DNA of 64,000 nucleotides from an uncultured Lachnospiraceae bacterium. Its GTDB lineage: Bacteria > Bacillota > Clostridia > Lachnospirales > Lachnospiraceae. Location of the stretch: assembly GCA_905235745.1 (NCBI GenBank), contig CAJOMN010000006.1:1-64000 (forward strand), given 5' to 3'. The translations under genes and the position numbers were made by a program. Positions 1 to 7,121 of this stretch are shown in pieces. Each line of letters starts with the position of its first letter. Position 1 is the first letter of the stretch. The notes beneath the pieces were generated by a model. The model made no database searches, was not told the DNA's origin, and saw only the letters and a list, made by a program, of their open reading frames with translations.

Positions 1-1
1 T

Positions 2-55
2 GATATATTAAAGGAGGAACTGGCGGGAAATCCATACAGATTATTACAGGTATAA
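2..55 (+). CDS. C-terminal end of an unidentified protein (partial)
   Basis: Only one forward frame is open at the left edge. It gives 17 residues ending in NPYRLLQV and then TAA. The rest of the gene lies outside the window, so the family cannot be named. The short direct repeats just downstream and the disturbed genes that follow would suit the edge of an integrated element, but nothing in these residues proves an integrase. A chance open frame of this length is also possible. Confidence 0.3.
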   Translation, partial: DILKEELAGNPYRLLQV

Positions 56-62
56 AAACCGT

Positions 63-83
63 TTTGGGTACAATTTGGGTACA
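63..83. repeat. Tandem 10-bp repeat TTTGGGTACA, 11-bp period
   Basis: TTTGGGTACA occurs at 63-72 and again at 74-83. A second pair with the same 11-bp period, GGTTGCA, lies at 246-252 and 257-263. Paired short direct repeats one helical turn apart resemble protein-binding arm sites, for example of tyrosine recombinases. No recombinase gene is visible, so the role is unknown. Confidence 0.4.
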
Positions 84-288
84 GTAGCTTTTGAACGGTG
101 TGAATATATTGAAAAGCGTATCAAATGATGCGCACAAGAAGTGCGAAAAGAATAGGAAAAACCGGTTTGAATTTTCCGGGTAAATGAGTTTGAGTAGGAG
201 AAAAACGCGGGGAAGTATTGATTTTACTGGATTTTTTGAGAGCGTGGTTGCAGATTGGTTGCAAAATCGTGTTATCAATTTGTTATCA

Positions 289-315
289 TGTCAAAAGGGA
301 CGGTTCTTTTTGACA
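289..315 (+). repeat. Palindromic interspersed repeat, copy 1
   Basis: TGTCAAAA and TTTTGACA form an inverted repeat around a GGGACGGTTCT core. Copy 2 at 4724-4752 is nearly identical and in the same orientation. A degenerate copy 3 at 5929-5952 is inverted. The form resembles REP-type elements mobilised by RAYT/Y1 transposases, but no such transposase is in the window. The stretch 56-539 holds no gene; it carries this repeat, a terminator, and the regulatory repeats of the LytTR operon. Confidence 0.75.
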
Positions 316-379
316 CTATGATAGAGTGATCAAGAAATAAACTTGATAATAGAGCAAAGATAAAAATAAAACGATTATG

Positions 380-408
380 GAGTGCCGAGATGATCGGTGC
401 TCTTTTTT
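380..408 (+). terminator. Rho-independent terminator
   Basis: A 9-bp stem (GAGTGCCGA with TCGGTGCTC, two G-U pairs) closes a GATGA loop and is followed by six T. It would stop transcription entering from the left before the LytTR operon. Confidence 0.75.
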
Positions 409-443
409 GGCCCCCAAAATCGCCACTAAAAAGGCATGGTCGT

Positions 444-471
444 TTTAGGACGTATTTTGGTCGATTTAGGA
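444..471 (+). promoter_or_regulatory. Direct repeats TTTAGGA spaced 21 bp, possible LytTR site
   Basis: TTTAGGA occurs at 444-450 and 465-471, exactly 21 bp (two helical turns) apart. LytTR regulators of the AgrA/ComE type bind two direct repeats with about this spacing upstream of target promoters. The site lies upstream of the LytTR regulator gene itself, so autoregulation is plausible. The repeat sequence does not match a consensus I can quote. Confidence 0.4.
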
Positions 472-475
472 AATA

Positions 476-514
476 CCTGATATCAGGCCAACAAATTGGC
501 CGATAATATATAAT
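476..514 (+). promoter_or_regulatory. Nested palindromes and -10 box before the LytTR operon
   Basis: CCTGATATCAGG (476-487) is a perfect palindrome. GGCCAA/TTGGCC (486-501, CAAA loop) is a second one. They are followed by a TATAAT -10 box at 509-514, with no good -35 box. A weak -35 next to activator-type repeats fits an activator-dependent promoter. The RBS AGGTGG lies before the start at 540. Confidence 0.45.
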
Positions 515-539
515 ATGGGTATAAATCAGGTGGTGCGAT

Positions 540-1236
540 ATGAATATTCTTATATGTGATGATGATAAAAAAGATTTGGACAGGCTTGAAGGACTGATCA
601 GGCGATATGACGAGGAAAGACATATCGGAGCGGATGTTTATTGCTATGAGAACGCGGCGGATTTTCTTGCGGATATTTCAGATCATGTGCCTGACATTAT
701 ATTTCTTGATATCAATATGGAAGAAATGGATAGCTGAGAAAGTCAGGGAATGGAACGAGGATGTCCCTATTATTCTGGTTACTGCATATATCAATTATGC
801 CGTGGATGGATACAAGGTCAGTGCAAACCGGTTCCTCGTAAAGGATGATCTTGATAAGACATTTCCTGAATGTATGGATGATATCTGCAGACGGATCAGC
901 AGAAAAGCAAAGCATATGATTTTTCCCTGTGTGGAAGGTGATGTGGATATTAAATTGACAGATATTGTTTTCATCGAAACTACCGGACATAAAAGCATTA
1001 TCCATCTGAAAAATGAAGAATATCACCTGTACGAAAGCATGGATGATCTGGAAAGCAGGCTGAAGACGTTTGGCTTTTTGAGAGTTCATCAAAGCTATAT
1101 GGTGGGAATCCGTCATATCAGCACCATAAATAACTATATTCTTACGCTTGATACCGGATATCTGATAAAAATACCGAAGGCGAGATACAAACAGGTCCGG
1201 CAGGATCGAGCGCTGTATGTGGGGAGATCATTATGA
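540..1236 (+). pseudogene. LytTR-family response regulator, frameshifted
   Basis: The first frame (540-737) encodes a receiver start: acidic pair in ICDDDK, then phospho-acceptor region FLDINMEEMD, where it stops. The rest of the receiver (IILVTAY) and a complete LytTR DNA-binding domain (HQSYMVG, ending YVGRSL) continue in another frame to 1236. The join falls where a receiver normally reads MDG followed by a short helix. The frame offset fits loss of 2, 5, 8 or 11 bases near 729-733. The product would be an AgrA/LytR-like transcription factor partnered with the kinase that overlaps its end by 4 bases. A sequencing error cannot be excluded. As read, no full-length regulator is made. Confidence 0.8.
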
Positions 1237-2501
1237 TGCCGTTGATACAATATTTGCTGATTGCGTTCGAGTCTTTTGGCTTAATATACTTCTTTGATTC
1301 ATTTTTTGATGCAGATCCTAAAATAAAAAAAGGGATATTGTATCTTGTTTGTTATGCAGAGATAATCGCTGCAATATCGGCGACATCATTAGCGTTTCCC
1401 AATTATGGAGACATTGTAAAGTCCATACTTATTGTAATTCTGCTGATACTTGACTGCGTCTGCTTTTATCATGCCGGTCTTATGACAGCGGTATTCTTTT
1501 CCGGGGTGAATTATATATTGTTGTTCTATGCGGACTGCGTAGTTGTAAATATTTCCGGTCTGCAGGACAGTTCTGTAAACCATGTCGTATGGGTGGGGCT
1601 AAAAGTTGTATGGCTTGGGCTTTTGGTTTTTATAAGAAAGAAAGTACCCCATATCAAGCGGTATCTTCAAAATAACAAGGTTTCCTGGGCAAGATTTACC
1701 TGGCTTCCTGTTTTCTCGGGATTTGTCGGAATATATTTTTATTATACGTTTCTGTCGGACTTCAAGCCATCACTGTTTTATTCTTTTATATCTTTGGGAT
1801 TACTCGGTCTTAATGTAATTTCTCTTTTGTTCATACAGGATCAGCTCCTTAAAGAGGAAAAACTGCAGCAATTTAAGATGCAGAATCAGAAAAACCAAAA
1901 CCAGCTGCAGATATTTCATGATATGCGGTCGCTTACTGAACGTCAGGGAAAGATGCTGCATGATTACAAGAAACAGCTTGTGACGGTTCAGGGACTGATA
2001 GAAAGCGGCGATACTGCTTCGGCTGTAAAGCTGACGCAGGAACTGACAAAGAGCATATCCGTGGAAATGTCAGAGGTTAATACCGGTCATCCGGTCGTTA
2101 ATGCTGTATTAAATCAGGAATACAGGATCGCCAAGGGAATGGGGATAGGAATGATCTTCTCGATAACTGAGGCGGATAAGATAAGGCTTAGGGATGAGGA
2201 CATTGTTGTGGTGCTGGGAAATCTTCTTGATAATGCCATCCACGAATGTGAAAGAATAGTGGAATCCGGAAAAGATGCAGTTATTCAGATAAAAATGGCA
2301 TATATGGATGGTGAAATGATCATAACTATCCAGAATCCGGTCTATGAGCCGGTGGACATTGAAAACGGCGAGGTTGTCGGCAAGCAAAAAGACGGTCATG
2401 GGATAGGTCTTGCAAATGTCAGGGAGACGGTTGAGAAATATGATGGAAGTTTTGCCATATCCTGTGATGAAAATGGGTTTACGGCGGTTGTAGTTATATA
2501 G
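1233..2501 (+). CDS. AgrC-type sensor histidine kinase (GHKL)
   Basis: 422 residues. The first ~200 form about six hydrophobic membrane spans. A coiled linker follows, then a phospho-acceptor segment with His243 in LHDYKKQ, then a GHKL ATPase with N-box LGNLLDNAIHE and G-box GHGIGLANV. This layout is that of AgrC/ComD-like kinases that sense secreted peptides and phosphorylate a LytTR regulator. The start ATG overlaps the end of the broken regulator gene (ATGA), so the two were an operon. No AgrB/AgrD-like gene is in the window. With its partner frameshifted, the kinase may be without an output unless another regulator takes over. Family call firm; signal unknown. Confidence 0.88.
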   Translation: MMPLIQYLLIAFESFGLIYFFDSFFDADPKIKKGILYLVCYAEIIAAISATSLAFPNYGDIVKSILIVILLILDCVCFYHAGLMTAVFFSGVNYILLFYADCVVVNISGLQDSSVNHVVWVGLKVVWLGLLVFIRKKVPHIKRYLQNNKVSWARFTWLPVFSGFVGIYFYYTFLSDFKPSLFYSFISLGLLGLNVISLLFIQDQLLKEEKLQQFKMQNQKNQNQLQIFHDMRSLTERQGKMLHDYKKQLVTVQGLIESGDTASAVKLTQELTKSISVEMSEVNTGHPVVNAVLNQEYRIAKGMGIGMIFSITEADKIRLRDEDIVVVLGNLLDNAIHECERIVESGKDAVIQIKMAYMDGEMIITIQNPVYEPVDIENGEVVGKQKDGHGIGLANVRETVEKYDGSFAISCDENGFTAVVVI

Positions 2502-2506
2502 TAAAT

Positions 2507-2532
2507 GGTCTATTTGGGGTCTGTTATGGTCT
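2507..2532 (+). promoter_or_regulatory. Three GGTCT repeats at about 10.5-bp spacing
   Basis: GGTCT occurs at 2507, 2518 and 2528, on one face of the helix, right after the kinase stop codon and upstream of the next gene. Helically phased direct repeats suggest a regulator site for the gene at 2655. No convincing -35/-10 pair is obvious in 2533-2640. Confidence 0.3.
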
Positions 2533-2654
2533 GTATAGGATATGGCTATAAAACAATCTGTAATTGGAGTCGATAGAGTTAATAAGAAAGCATTGATTGG
2601 CATTTTTTATGATGAAACGGATTTCAGGATTAAAGGTCAAAGGAGGACGAGGAT

Positions 2655-3428
2655 ATGGCAATGGATATTAACGGTATGTATGGGAATTATGCAAGTGCTT
2701 ACGCAAACTCAAAAGATGTAAAGCAGACGAAGGAAATAAAATCTGCGTCTGAGACTGTGAGTGTAGTAGATACAAAACAGACAGAATCGACATCGCAAAC
2801 ATCAAAGGATTATCTAAACAATTTGCGCAAGAAGTACCCGAATATAAATATTACTGTTGCTGATTTTAAGAATGAGAAGCAGGAGCGCTCTTATATGCTT
2901 GGATGTAGCGGTGGGAACAATATCGTCATCTCACAGAGTGTTATTGATAAAATGGCAAAGGATCCCGCTGCAGCTGCAAAGTATGAAAAGGTTATTGAGG
3001 ATGTTCCAAATGCTTCAAAGGAGATTAAAGAGGCTATTGAATCAGAACCAGGTAGCAGATATATTGCATCAGGGGTCAAGATTGATAAAGATGGAAAAGT
3101 GACATATTGGTGCGTCGGCAGCAAGACGGGAGAAGGACCGGGAACAAAAGAAAAGATGAAGAGAATGCTTGAAGAAAAGCGTGTTGAAAAGAAGAAGCAG
3201 GATAAAGCCGAGGCAAAGAGGAAAGAGGGAATAGAAAAACGGGAAGTTCTTGAAGAAAAGCGGGCTGAAAGAAAAGCGGCGGAAAAAGAGCGCATGGAAC
3301 TTATGATTGCTAAAGGAAATAGTGCAGATGAAGTTGTTTCCGCAATAGAAAATGGAGAAGCCGCAAAGATTTCGGAGGATGAAGTTAGTGGAAAAAATGC
3401 AGGCAGCCGAATCAATCTGACCGTTTAA
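2655..3428 (+). CDS. Uncharacterised soluble protein with Lys/Glu-rich coiled C-terminus
   Basis: 257 residues with no signal peptide and no membrane span. The RBS AGGAGG lies 8 bases before the ATG. It has a flexible Ser/Thr/Lys-rich start, a compact central part (residues ~50-165, containing KKYPNINITVADF and a cluster near SQSVIDKMAK), then a highly charged helix rich in KRKE and EKR repeats, and the tail INLTV. From memory it resembles Lachnospiraceae proteins filed as DUF6033, but I cannot confirm this. It is separated from the kinase by a repeat-bearing spacer and followed by a second unknown gene whose tail also ends in TV. Function unknown. Confidence 0.75.
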   Translation: MAMDINGMYGNYASAYANSKDVKQTKEIKSASETVSVVDTKQTESTSQTSKDYLNNLRKKYPNINITVADFKNEKQERSYMLGCSGGNNIVISQSVIDKMAKDPAAAAKYEKVIEDVPNASKEIKEAIESEPGSRYIASGVKIDKDGKVTYWCVGSKTGEGPGTKEKMKRMLEEKRVEKKKQDKAEAKRKEGIEKREVLEEKRAERKAAEKERMELMIAKGNSADEVVSAIENGEAAKISEDEVSGKNAGSRINLTV

Positions 3429-3501
3429 TAGTAGTTTACGAGTGACAGTCTACAAAGGCAAATGCCAAATGGATTCTATATGATGAGAAGGAGATGCTTA
3501 C

Positions 3502-4122
3502 ATGAATATAAAAATAAACAGTTTTAATTTTGGTCAGTGGGGCGATTTTGGAGGCATTGATACAAGCAGCAAGCAATATAAAGCAGCCATGAAAATGCTT
3601 GGTGCTGCCAACAAGGGTATGTCTATGAATCTGAATGATCCGCATCAGCAAATGATAATCAAAAATTATATGAAGAGTTTTGATGCGGATGGAGATTACA
3701 TAGACCCTACGACCGGGATTGCGGGGATGTGTTCCACTGGGATTCCTGTATCAGAGAGACATAAAATAATTAGTGTTTCTGAGGAAGCCAGACAGAAGAT
3801 GTTTGATGAGACAAAAAGGCATTTTATGGAAGAAAACGGGAATATGAATGGAAGAACTACAAAAAGATCAGAAGTCTTTCAATCTTATCAACGAAGTGTT
3901 CCTAAAAGTGACCGCCTTAAGGGGACATGGACACTTTCTCAGTACGAGCGTCAGTATAGGCAGGCAATGATTTCTGCCTGTAAAGAAGCTGATCCATCAT
4001 GGGATTTTGGGAAACCGGTACCCAATGGAGCATTAGAGGGTGTCACAAGAGATAAGATAGACAAAGCTATTGTTTCTGATGGGGTCAATCTTTCTACACA
4101 GAAGATAGATTATACGGTTTAA
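3502..4122 (+). CDS. Uncharacterised soluble protein, neighbour of the previous gene
   Basis: 206 residues, RBS AAGGAG, no signal peptide or membrane span. It is rich in Met, Gln and Lys, with the motif DADGDYIDPTTGIAGM near residue 60 and a cluster VSEEARQKM, then a basic C-terminal half ending IDYTV. From memory it may belong with the DUF3879-type proteins often found next to DUF6033 proteins; this is a recollection, not a search. The shared tail and adjacency suggest that the two proteins work together, perhaps under control of the kinase system upstream. Function unknown. Confidence 0.72.
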   Translation: MNIKINSFNFGQWGDFGGIDTSSKQYKAAMKMLGAANKGMSMNLNDPHQQMIIKNYMKSFDADGDYIDPTTGIAGMCSTGIPVSERHKIISVSEEARQKMFDETKRHFMEENGNMNGRTTKRSEVFQSYQRSVPKSDRLKGTWTLSQYERQYRQAMISACKEADPSWDFGKPVPNGALEGVTRDKIDKAIVSDGVNLSTQKIDYTV

Positions 4123-4124
4123 TA

Positions 4125-4244
4125 GTTGATAATGCAGTGAAATACAACATATCTGAAGTACCTGATCTGGTTTTATCTATGGAATATCTAAATGGTGAAG
4201 TCTTTTTGTACGGGGAGAAAACGCATTTTGACCTCAGAGCGTAG
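4125..4244 (+). other. Open stretch of 39 codons, possible gene remnant
   Basis: Directly after the previous stop codon, one frame stays open to TAG at 4242 and reads with protein-like composition (VPDLVLSMEYLNGEVFLYG). It has no RBS or clear start; GTG at 4137 or ATG at 4179 are possible. It could be a decayed C-terminus or chance. The remainder up to 4332 shows nothing else. Confidence 0.25.
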
Positions 4245-4332
4245 ATTAATCCGAATAATAGCGGCGTCGAGGAATAAGCAAGCATTTGATAATTTGTAAG
4301 GCTGAGTGGTACTACCATTCATCATAAACGGG

Positions 4333-4368
4333 ACAGCTCCTGCAATTAACCGGCAGGGGCTGTTTTTT
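4333..4368 (+). terminator. Rho-independent terminator
   Basis: An 11-bp stem, ACAGCTCCTGC with GCAGGGGCTGT (one G-U pair) and a 9-base loop, is followed by a run of T. It closes the two-gene unit at 2655-4122. Confidence 0.85.
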
Positions 4369-4382
4369 AGCGAAAGCATTAC

Positions 4383-4411
4383 TTGACAAGTAACAACAAT
4401 GTCGTTACAAT
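4383..4411 (+). promoter_or_regulatory. Strong promoter with internal operator palindrome
   Basis: TTGACA (4383-4388) and TACAAT (4406-4411) are exactly 17 bp apart. The spacer carries the palindrome GTAACAAC-AAT-GTCGTTAC (4390-4408, 7 of 8 pairs). This suits autorepression by the ribbon-helix-helix antitoxin encoded just downstream, as is usual for RelB/DinJ operons. Confidence 0.75.
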
Positions 4412-4433
4412 AATAGCGAATGGAGGTTTTGTC

Positions 4434-4727
4434 ATGGAAAAATCAGCTACACTGAATTTGAGAGTAAACCCTGCCTTGAAGCAAGATGCAGAATCGGTAC
4501 TTGGAAGACTTGGCATCCCTATGTCTACCGCAGTTGATATGTTTTTGAATCAGATTGTTCTTGTTGGTTTTCCGGTAACTTTGCCCAATGCACCTGAAAG
4601 CATAGATGCGGCGAAGATGAGTGAAGACAAGATTCATGCCAAGATACAAAAAGGATATGAGTCGTACAAGGCCGGACGCACTCAGAATGCCGAAGAAGCA
4701 TTTAACAGATTTCGGGAGAGTCAGTGA
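4434..4727 (+). CDS. RelB/DinJ-family antitoxin, no toxin gene beside it
   Basis: 97 residues. ATG 4434 is chosen over an upstream frame extension because GGAGG lies 7-8 bases before it and the extension would run through the promoter. The N-terminus (SATLNLRVNPALKQDAE, then LGIPMSTAVDMFLNQIV) is the ribbon-helix-helix DNA-binding fold of RelB/DinJ. These proteins neutralise RelE/YafQ mRNA-cleaving toxins and repress their own promoter. The toxin gene normally overlaps or follows at once. Here the stop codon falls inside a palindromic repeat, and the next 280 bases encode nothing like RelE. The toxin appears lost or displaced by the repeat. Confidence 0.85.
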   Translation: MEKSATLNLRVNPALKQDAESVLGRLGIPMSTAVDMFLNQIVLVGFPVTLPNAPESIDAAKMSEDKIHAKIQKGYESYKAGRTQNAEEAFNRFRESQ

Positions 4728-4752
4728 CAAAAGGGACGGTTCTTTTTGACAC
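4724..4752 (+). repeat. Palindromic interspersed repeat, copy 2
   Basis: It has the same sequence as copy 1 apart from the first arm (GTGACAAAA). The antitoxin stop codon TGA (4725-4727) lies within it. The following 4753-5010 contains a promoter and a small hairpin (GCGGA/TCCGC at 4831-4846) but no gene. Confidence 0.75.
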
Positions 4753-4778
4753 TTTTTTTGATACCGTTCATTTATTTC

Positions 4779-4807
4779 TTGTATTTCCTGTATGGATTTG
4801 CTATATT
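4779..4807 (+). promoter_or_regulatory. Promoter for the Rpn-family gene
   Basis: TTGTAT (4779-4784), a 17-bp spacer, and TATATT (4802-4807). Transcription would start near 4814, leaving a leader of about 200 bases before the gene at 5011. Confidence 0.5.
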
Positions 4808-5010
4808 CTATCTAAGCATATTTTCCGTAAGCGGATTATGTTCCGCTGCTATTCAGAATCATATATAATACATTTCTGTTATCATTTTCGAGAATCTATG
4901 CTTACCCGTAATTTATTAATTCTATAGTGAGCAGGATTCAAAGAGGTGATGTGGATTCCTGCCGGATGATGATTATGGTTTTGTCAGACCGTGGTGAAAG
5001 GAGGAATCTT

Positions 5011-5895
5011 ATGACAGAAAACAGAGAGTATAAGAGCGATGCATTCTCCATGCTAATGGAGGATAAGGAAAATGCACTGCAGGTGTACAATGCTTTAAAC
5101 GGATCGAATTATGATGATCCGGAGATTGTGGAGATAGTCAATCTCGAAAACGGGATATCACTGTCCATACGCAATGATGCAGCATTTATAGTAGGTACGG
5201 ATATCAATATCTACGAACATCAGTCCTCGTACAGTCCTAACATGCCGCTTTGGGCGCTGATCTATTATGCATCCATCATGCAGGATATGGTGGGCAAAAG
5301 GGATCTATATAGTTCCAGACTGATCAATATCCCGACACCGCATTTTGCAGTGTTCTATAACGGAACAACTGATCGTCCGCCAAGGGAGGTAATGCGATTG
5401 TCTGCGGCGTTTGAGAAGCCGACGGACAGTCCGGAGCTGGAGCTGATCTGCACTATCTATAACATTAATCCCGGGAAGGACGAGATGATACTGCAGGAAT
5501 GCAGGGTTCTTCGGGAGTACACCATATTTGTCGAAACAGTGCGGCAATATGACCAAGAAGGAATTGAAAATCCGATAGAAAAGGCTATCAGCTACTGCAT
5601 AGAGAATCACATACTTGAGAAGTTCTTAAGAGAACGTGGAGCGGAGGTGTTAAAGACCATGGCTATTGATATGACATTTGAACGCCGGGAAATACTGATT
5701 AGAGAAGAAGAGAAAACCGAGGGCCGCAAGGAGGGCATGATCGAGGGCCGCAAGGAAGGCATGATCAAAGGAGCGGATATGCTCGCAAAACTTCTCAAAC
5801 AGCTTACTCCCGGAACCGACGAGTTCAACAGAGCCCTTAATGCCACCGAGGAAGAACGCCGGGAACTGTACAGAAAATACAATATCTCTGTATAG
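5011..5895 (+). CDS. Rpn-family PD-(D/E)XK nuclease / transposase-like protein
   Basis: 294 residues. ATG 5011 has the RBS AAAGGAGG at the right distance; the longer frame from 4927 lacks one. The start (YKSDAFSMLMEDKENALQVYNAL) and the block around GTDINIYEHQSSY match the Rpn/YhgA-like PD-(D/E)XK family, with the catalytic Asp and Glu likely in that block. Rpn proteins promote RecA-independent recombination and are spread as multicopy families in Lachnospiraceae. The tail carries a tandem repeat of EGRKEGMI (about 5721-5768), encoded by an almost perfect 24-bp DNA repeat, then a helical end. It lies between inverted copies of the palindromic repeat. Activity untested. Confidence 0.82.
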   Translation: MTENREYKSDAFSMLMEDKENALQVYNALNGSNYDDPEIVEIVNLENGISLSIRNDAAFIVGTDINIYEHQSSYSPNMPLWALIYYASIMQDMVGKRDLYSSRLINIPTPHFAVFYNGTTDRPPREVMRLSAAFEKPTDSPELELICTIYNINPGKDEMILQECRVLREYTIFVETVRQYDQEGIENPIEKAISYCIENHILEKFLRERGAEVLKTMAIDMTFERREILIREEEKTEGRKEGMIEGRKEGMIKGADMLAKLLKQLTPGTDEFNRALNATEEERRELYRKYNISV

Positions 5896-5928
5896 TACAC
5901 TCGATTAACTATTTTTGTTATAGATCAT

Positions 5929-5952
5929 GTGTCAAGAATAACCGCCCCTTTT
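5929..5952 (-). repeat. Palindromic interspersed repeat, degenerate copy 3
   Basis: GTGTCAAGAATAACCGCCCC followed by TTTT matches the reverse complement of copies 1 and 2 with a few changes, and its second arm has decayed. It lies 34 bases after the Rpn-family gene, so copies 2 and 3 bracket that gene in inverted orientation. Confidence 0.55.
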
Positions 5953-6029
5953 ATATATAATTAGCATGAATCGCATCCGGACAAGCATGTCTAATACAAT
6001 AACTACGTCATATCTCGCTTTGTGTCGTA

Positions 6030-6409
6030 TTGTTTCCCGGTAAGAAAGGGTATTCTGATTGCGAGAGGAGAATACAGAAATATGAAAGAACCTTTGCTGA
6101 AATGGAAGAAATGTATGATAATATTGTAAAACGATTCAATAAAAATGAATTAAAAGACTGGAAGGCTGAAGGAGTCATGATTGAACTGTCAAAGCAGGTA
6201 GGTGAATTGGCAAAGCAGGCATGATCAAGGAAAAGTACTATGCTTTAACAGAAGAAGTTGAGGATATTGATAAGCGTATCGGCAATGAAATGGCAGATGT
6301 AATTGCACAAATAATGCGATTAGCATCATATTATAATATCGACCTGGAAAATGCGTTCATTGAAGCAAGGATAGATGAAGACGGATATTTAAAATCAAGA
6401 GGTGTATAA
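6030..6409 (+). pseudogene. MazG-like NTP pyrophosphohydrolase, frameshifted
   Basis: Two overlapping frames together make one MazG-like protein. The first ends with MIELSKQVGELAKQA and stops at 6222-6224. The second (from 6221) gives EKYYALTEEVEDIDK, then EMADVIAQIMRLASYYNIDL and ends YLKSRGV. The all-alpha NTP-PPase metal-binding pattern (EVGEL, then E..D) is therefore split by an apparent loss of one base at 6219-6221. The start is unclear: TTG 6030 is reported, but ATG 6102 or 6111 is closer to the family start and none has a good RBS. Intact homologues clear non-canonical nucleotides. A programmed shift or coupled two-part protein is less likely. Confidence 0.65.
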
Positions 6410-6473
6410 GATTCCGGTTTGCAGGGACGAAGTAAAATGAAAAGAGAATCACCGGAAAGAAAGAGAGGTAGGC

Positions 6474-6728
6474 ATGCTGTCATCTGCTGTTATAGAAATC
6501 GATCTTCACGGTCTTAGAACGGATGATGCGATCCGGAAGGTCAAAAACGAGGTGAACAAAGCGCCTCGTTCTGTCTATACGATCAGGGTCATTCACGGTT
6601 ATCACGGCGGGACAAGCATACGCAGTGCTATAATGGATGAATTCTCTTATGGCAGGTGTGACAAGGTTATCAGAGTGAAGCCGGGAAACAACCCGGGAAT
6701 AACAGAATTGGTATTACGTGAACTGTAA
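6474..6728 (+). CDS. Smr-domain protein
   Basis: 84 residues, which is a bare Smr domain: EIDLHGLRTDDAIRKV at the start, then VIHGYHGGTSIRSAI. These are the DLHG and HGxGxG motifs of Smr (MutS2 C-terminal) domains, which nick or bind nucleic acid and in recent work act on mRNA of collided ribosomes. A moderate RBS (AGAGAGG) precedes the ATG. There is no MutS2 core, so it is a stand-alone small form. The target is unknown. Confidence 0.85.
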   Translation: MLSSAVIEIDLHGLRTDDAIRKVKNEVNKAPRSVYTIRVIHGYHGGTSIRSAIMDEFSYGRCDKVIRVKPGNNPGITELVLREL

Positions 6729-6791
6729 GCGTTGACACTGATCTTTCATGGATTGATTTTCGAAAGATAAGCTGTTGAAATTGCCGGAAAA

Positions 6792-7055
6792 TTGTCATTA
6801 CGGGATAAATGGATAATGCAATCTGATATACTCATGGAAAAACTTGAAAAAGTATACGGAAAAGGGAAGGGAGCAAAGGTATATACTACAGTTATGCCCG
6901 GTATACTTGCTGACTTTGAAAGGATGTTAAGCTCGGCCGGAGACGGAGAAGAGATATCGGAAGAATACTGTCTTGAAGACGGCAAGGGTATAATAGTTGT
7001 ACGCGGTATCAGAAGAGCGGACGGAACTATAATGATGAAGACAGACATGAGATGA
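6792..7055 (+). CDS. Hypothetical small protein
   Basis: About 87 residues from TTG 6792, or 80 from ATG 6813; neither start has a strong RBS. It has charged helices (MEKLEKVYGKGKGAKVYTT), a segment GILADFERMLSSAGDGEEI, and a short beta stretch KGIIVVRGIRR. No signal peptide or recognised motif is visible. It sits between the Smr protein and larE on the same strand. Codon composition resembles its neighbours, so it is probably real. Confidence 0.6.
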   Translation: MSLRDKWIMQSDILMEKLEKVYGKGKGAKVYTTVMPGILADFERMLSSAGDGEEISEEYCLEDGKGIIVVRGIRRADGTIMMKTDMR

Positions 7056-7121
7056 TCTGTTCGTACATACTGTCATAGCGTATTAAGATAGGAACTTGAA
7101 TAATGGAGAGGGTTCAATAAA

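Noticed and set aside
4290..4330. Possible 5S or tRNA fragment near GGCTGAGTGGTACTACC
   Set aside because: No cloverleaf or 5S fold could be formed; the match is superficial.
4724..4927. 67-codon frame starting in the palindromic repeat
   Set aside because: It begins inside the repeat, has no RBS, and continues through a promoter; the peptide resembles translated AT-rich DNA.
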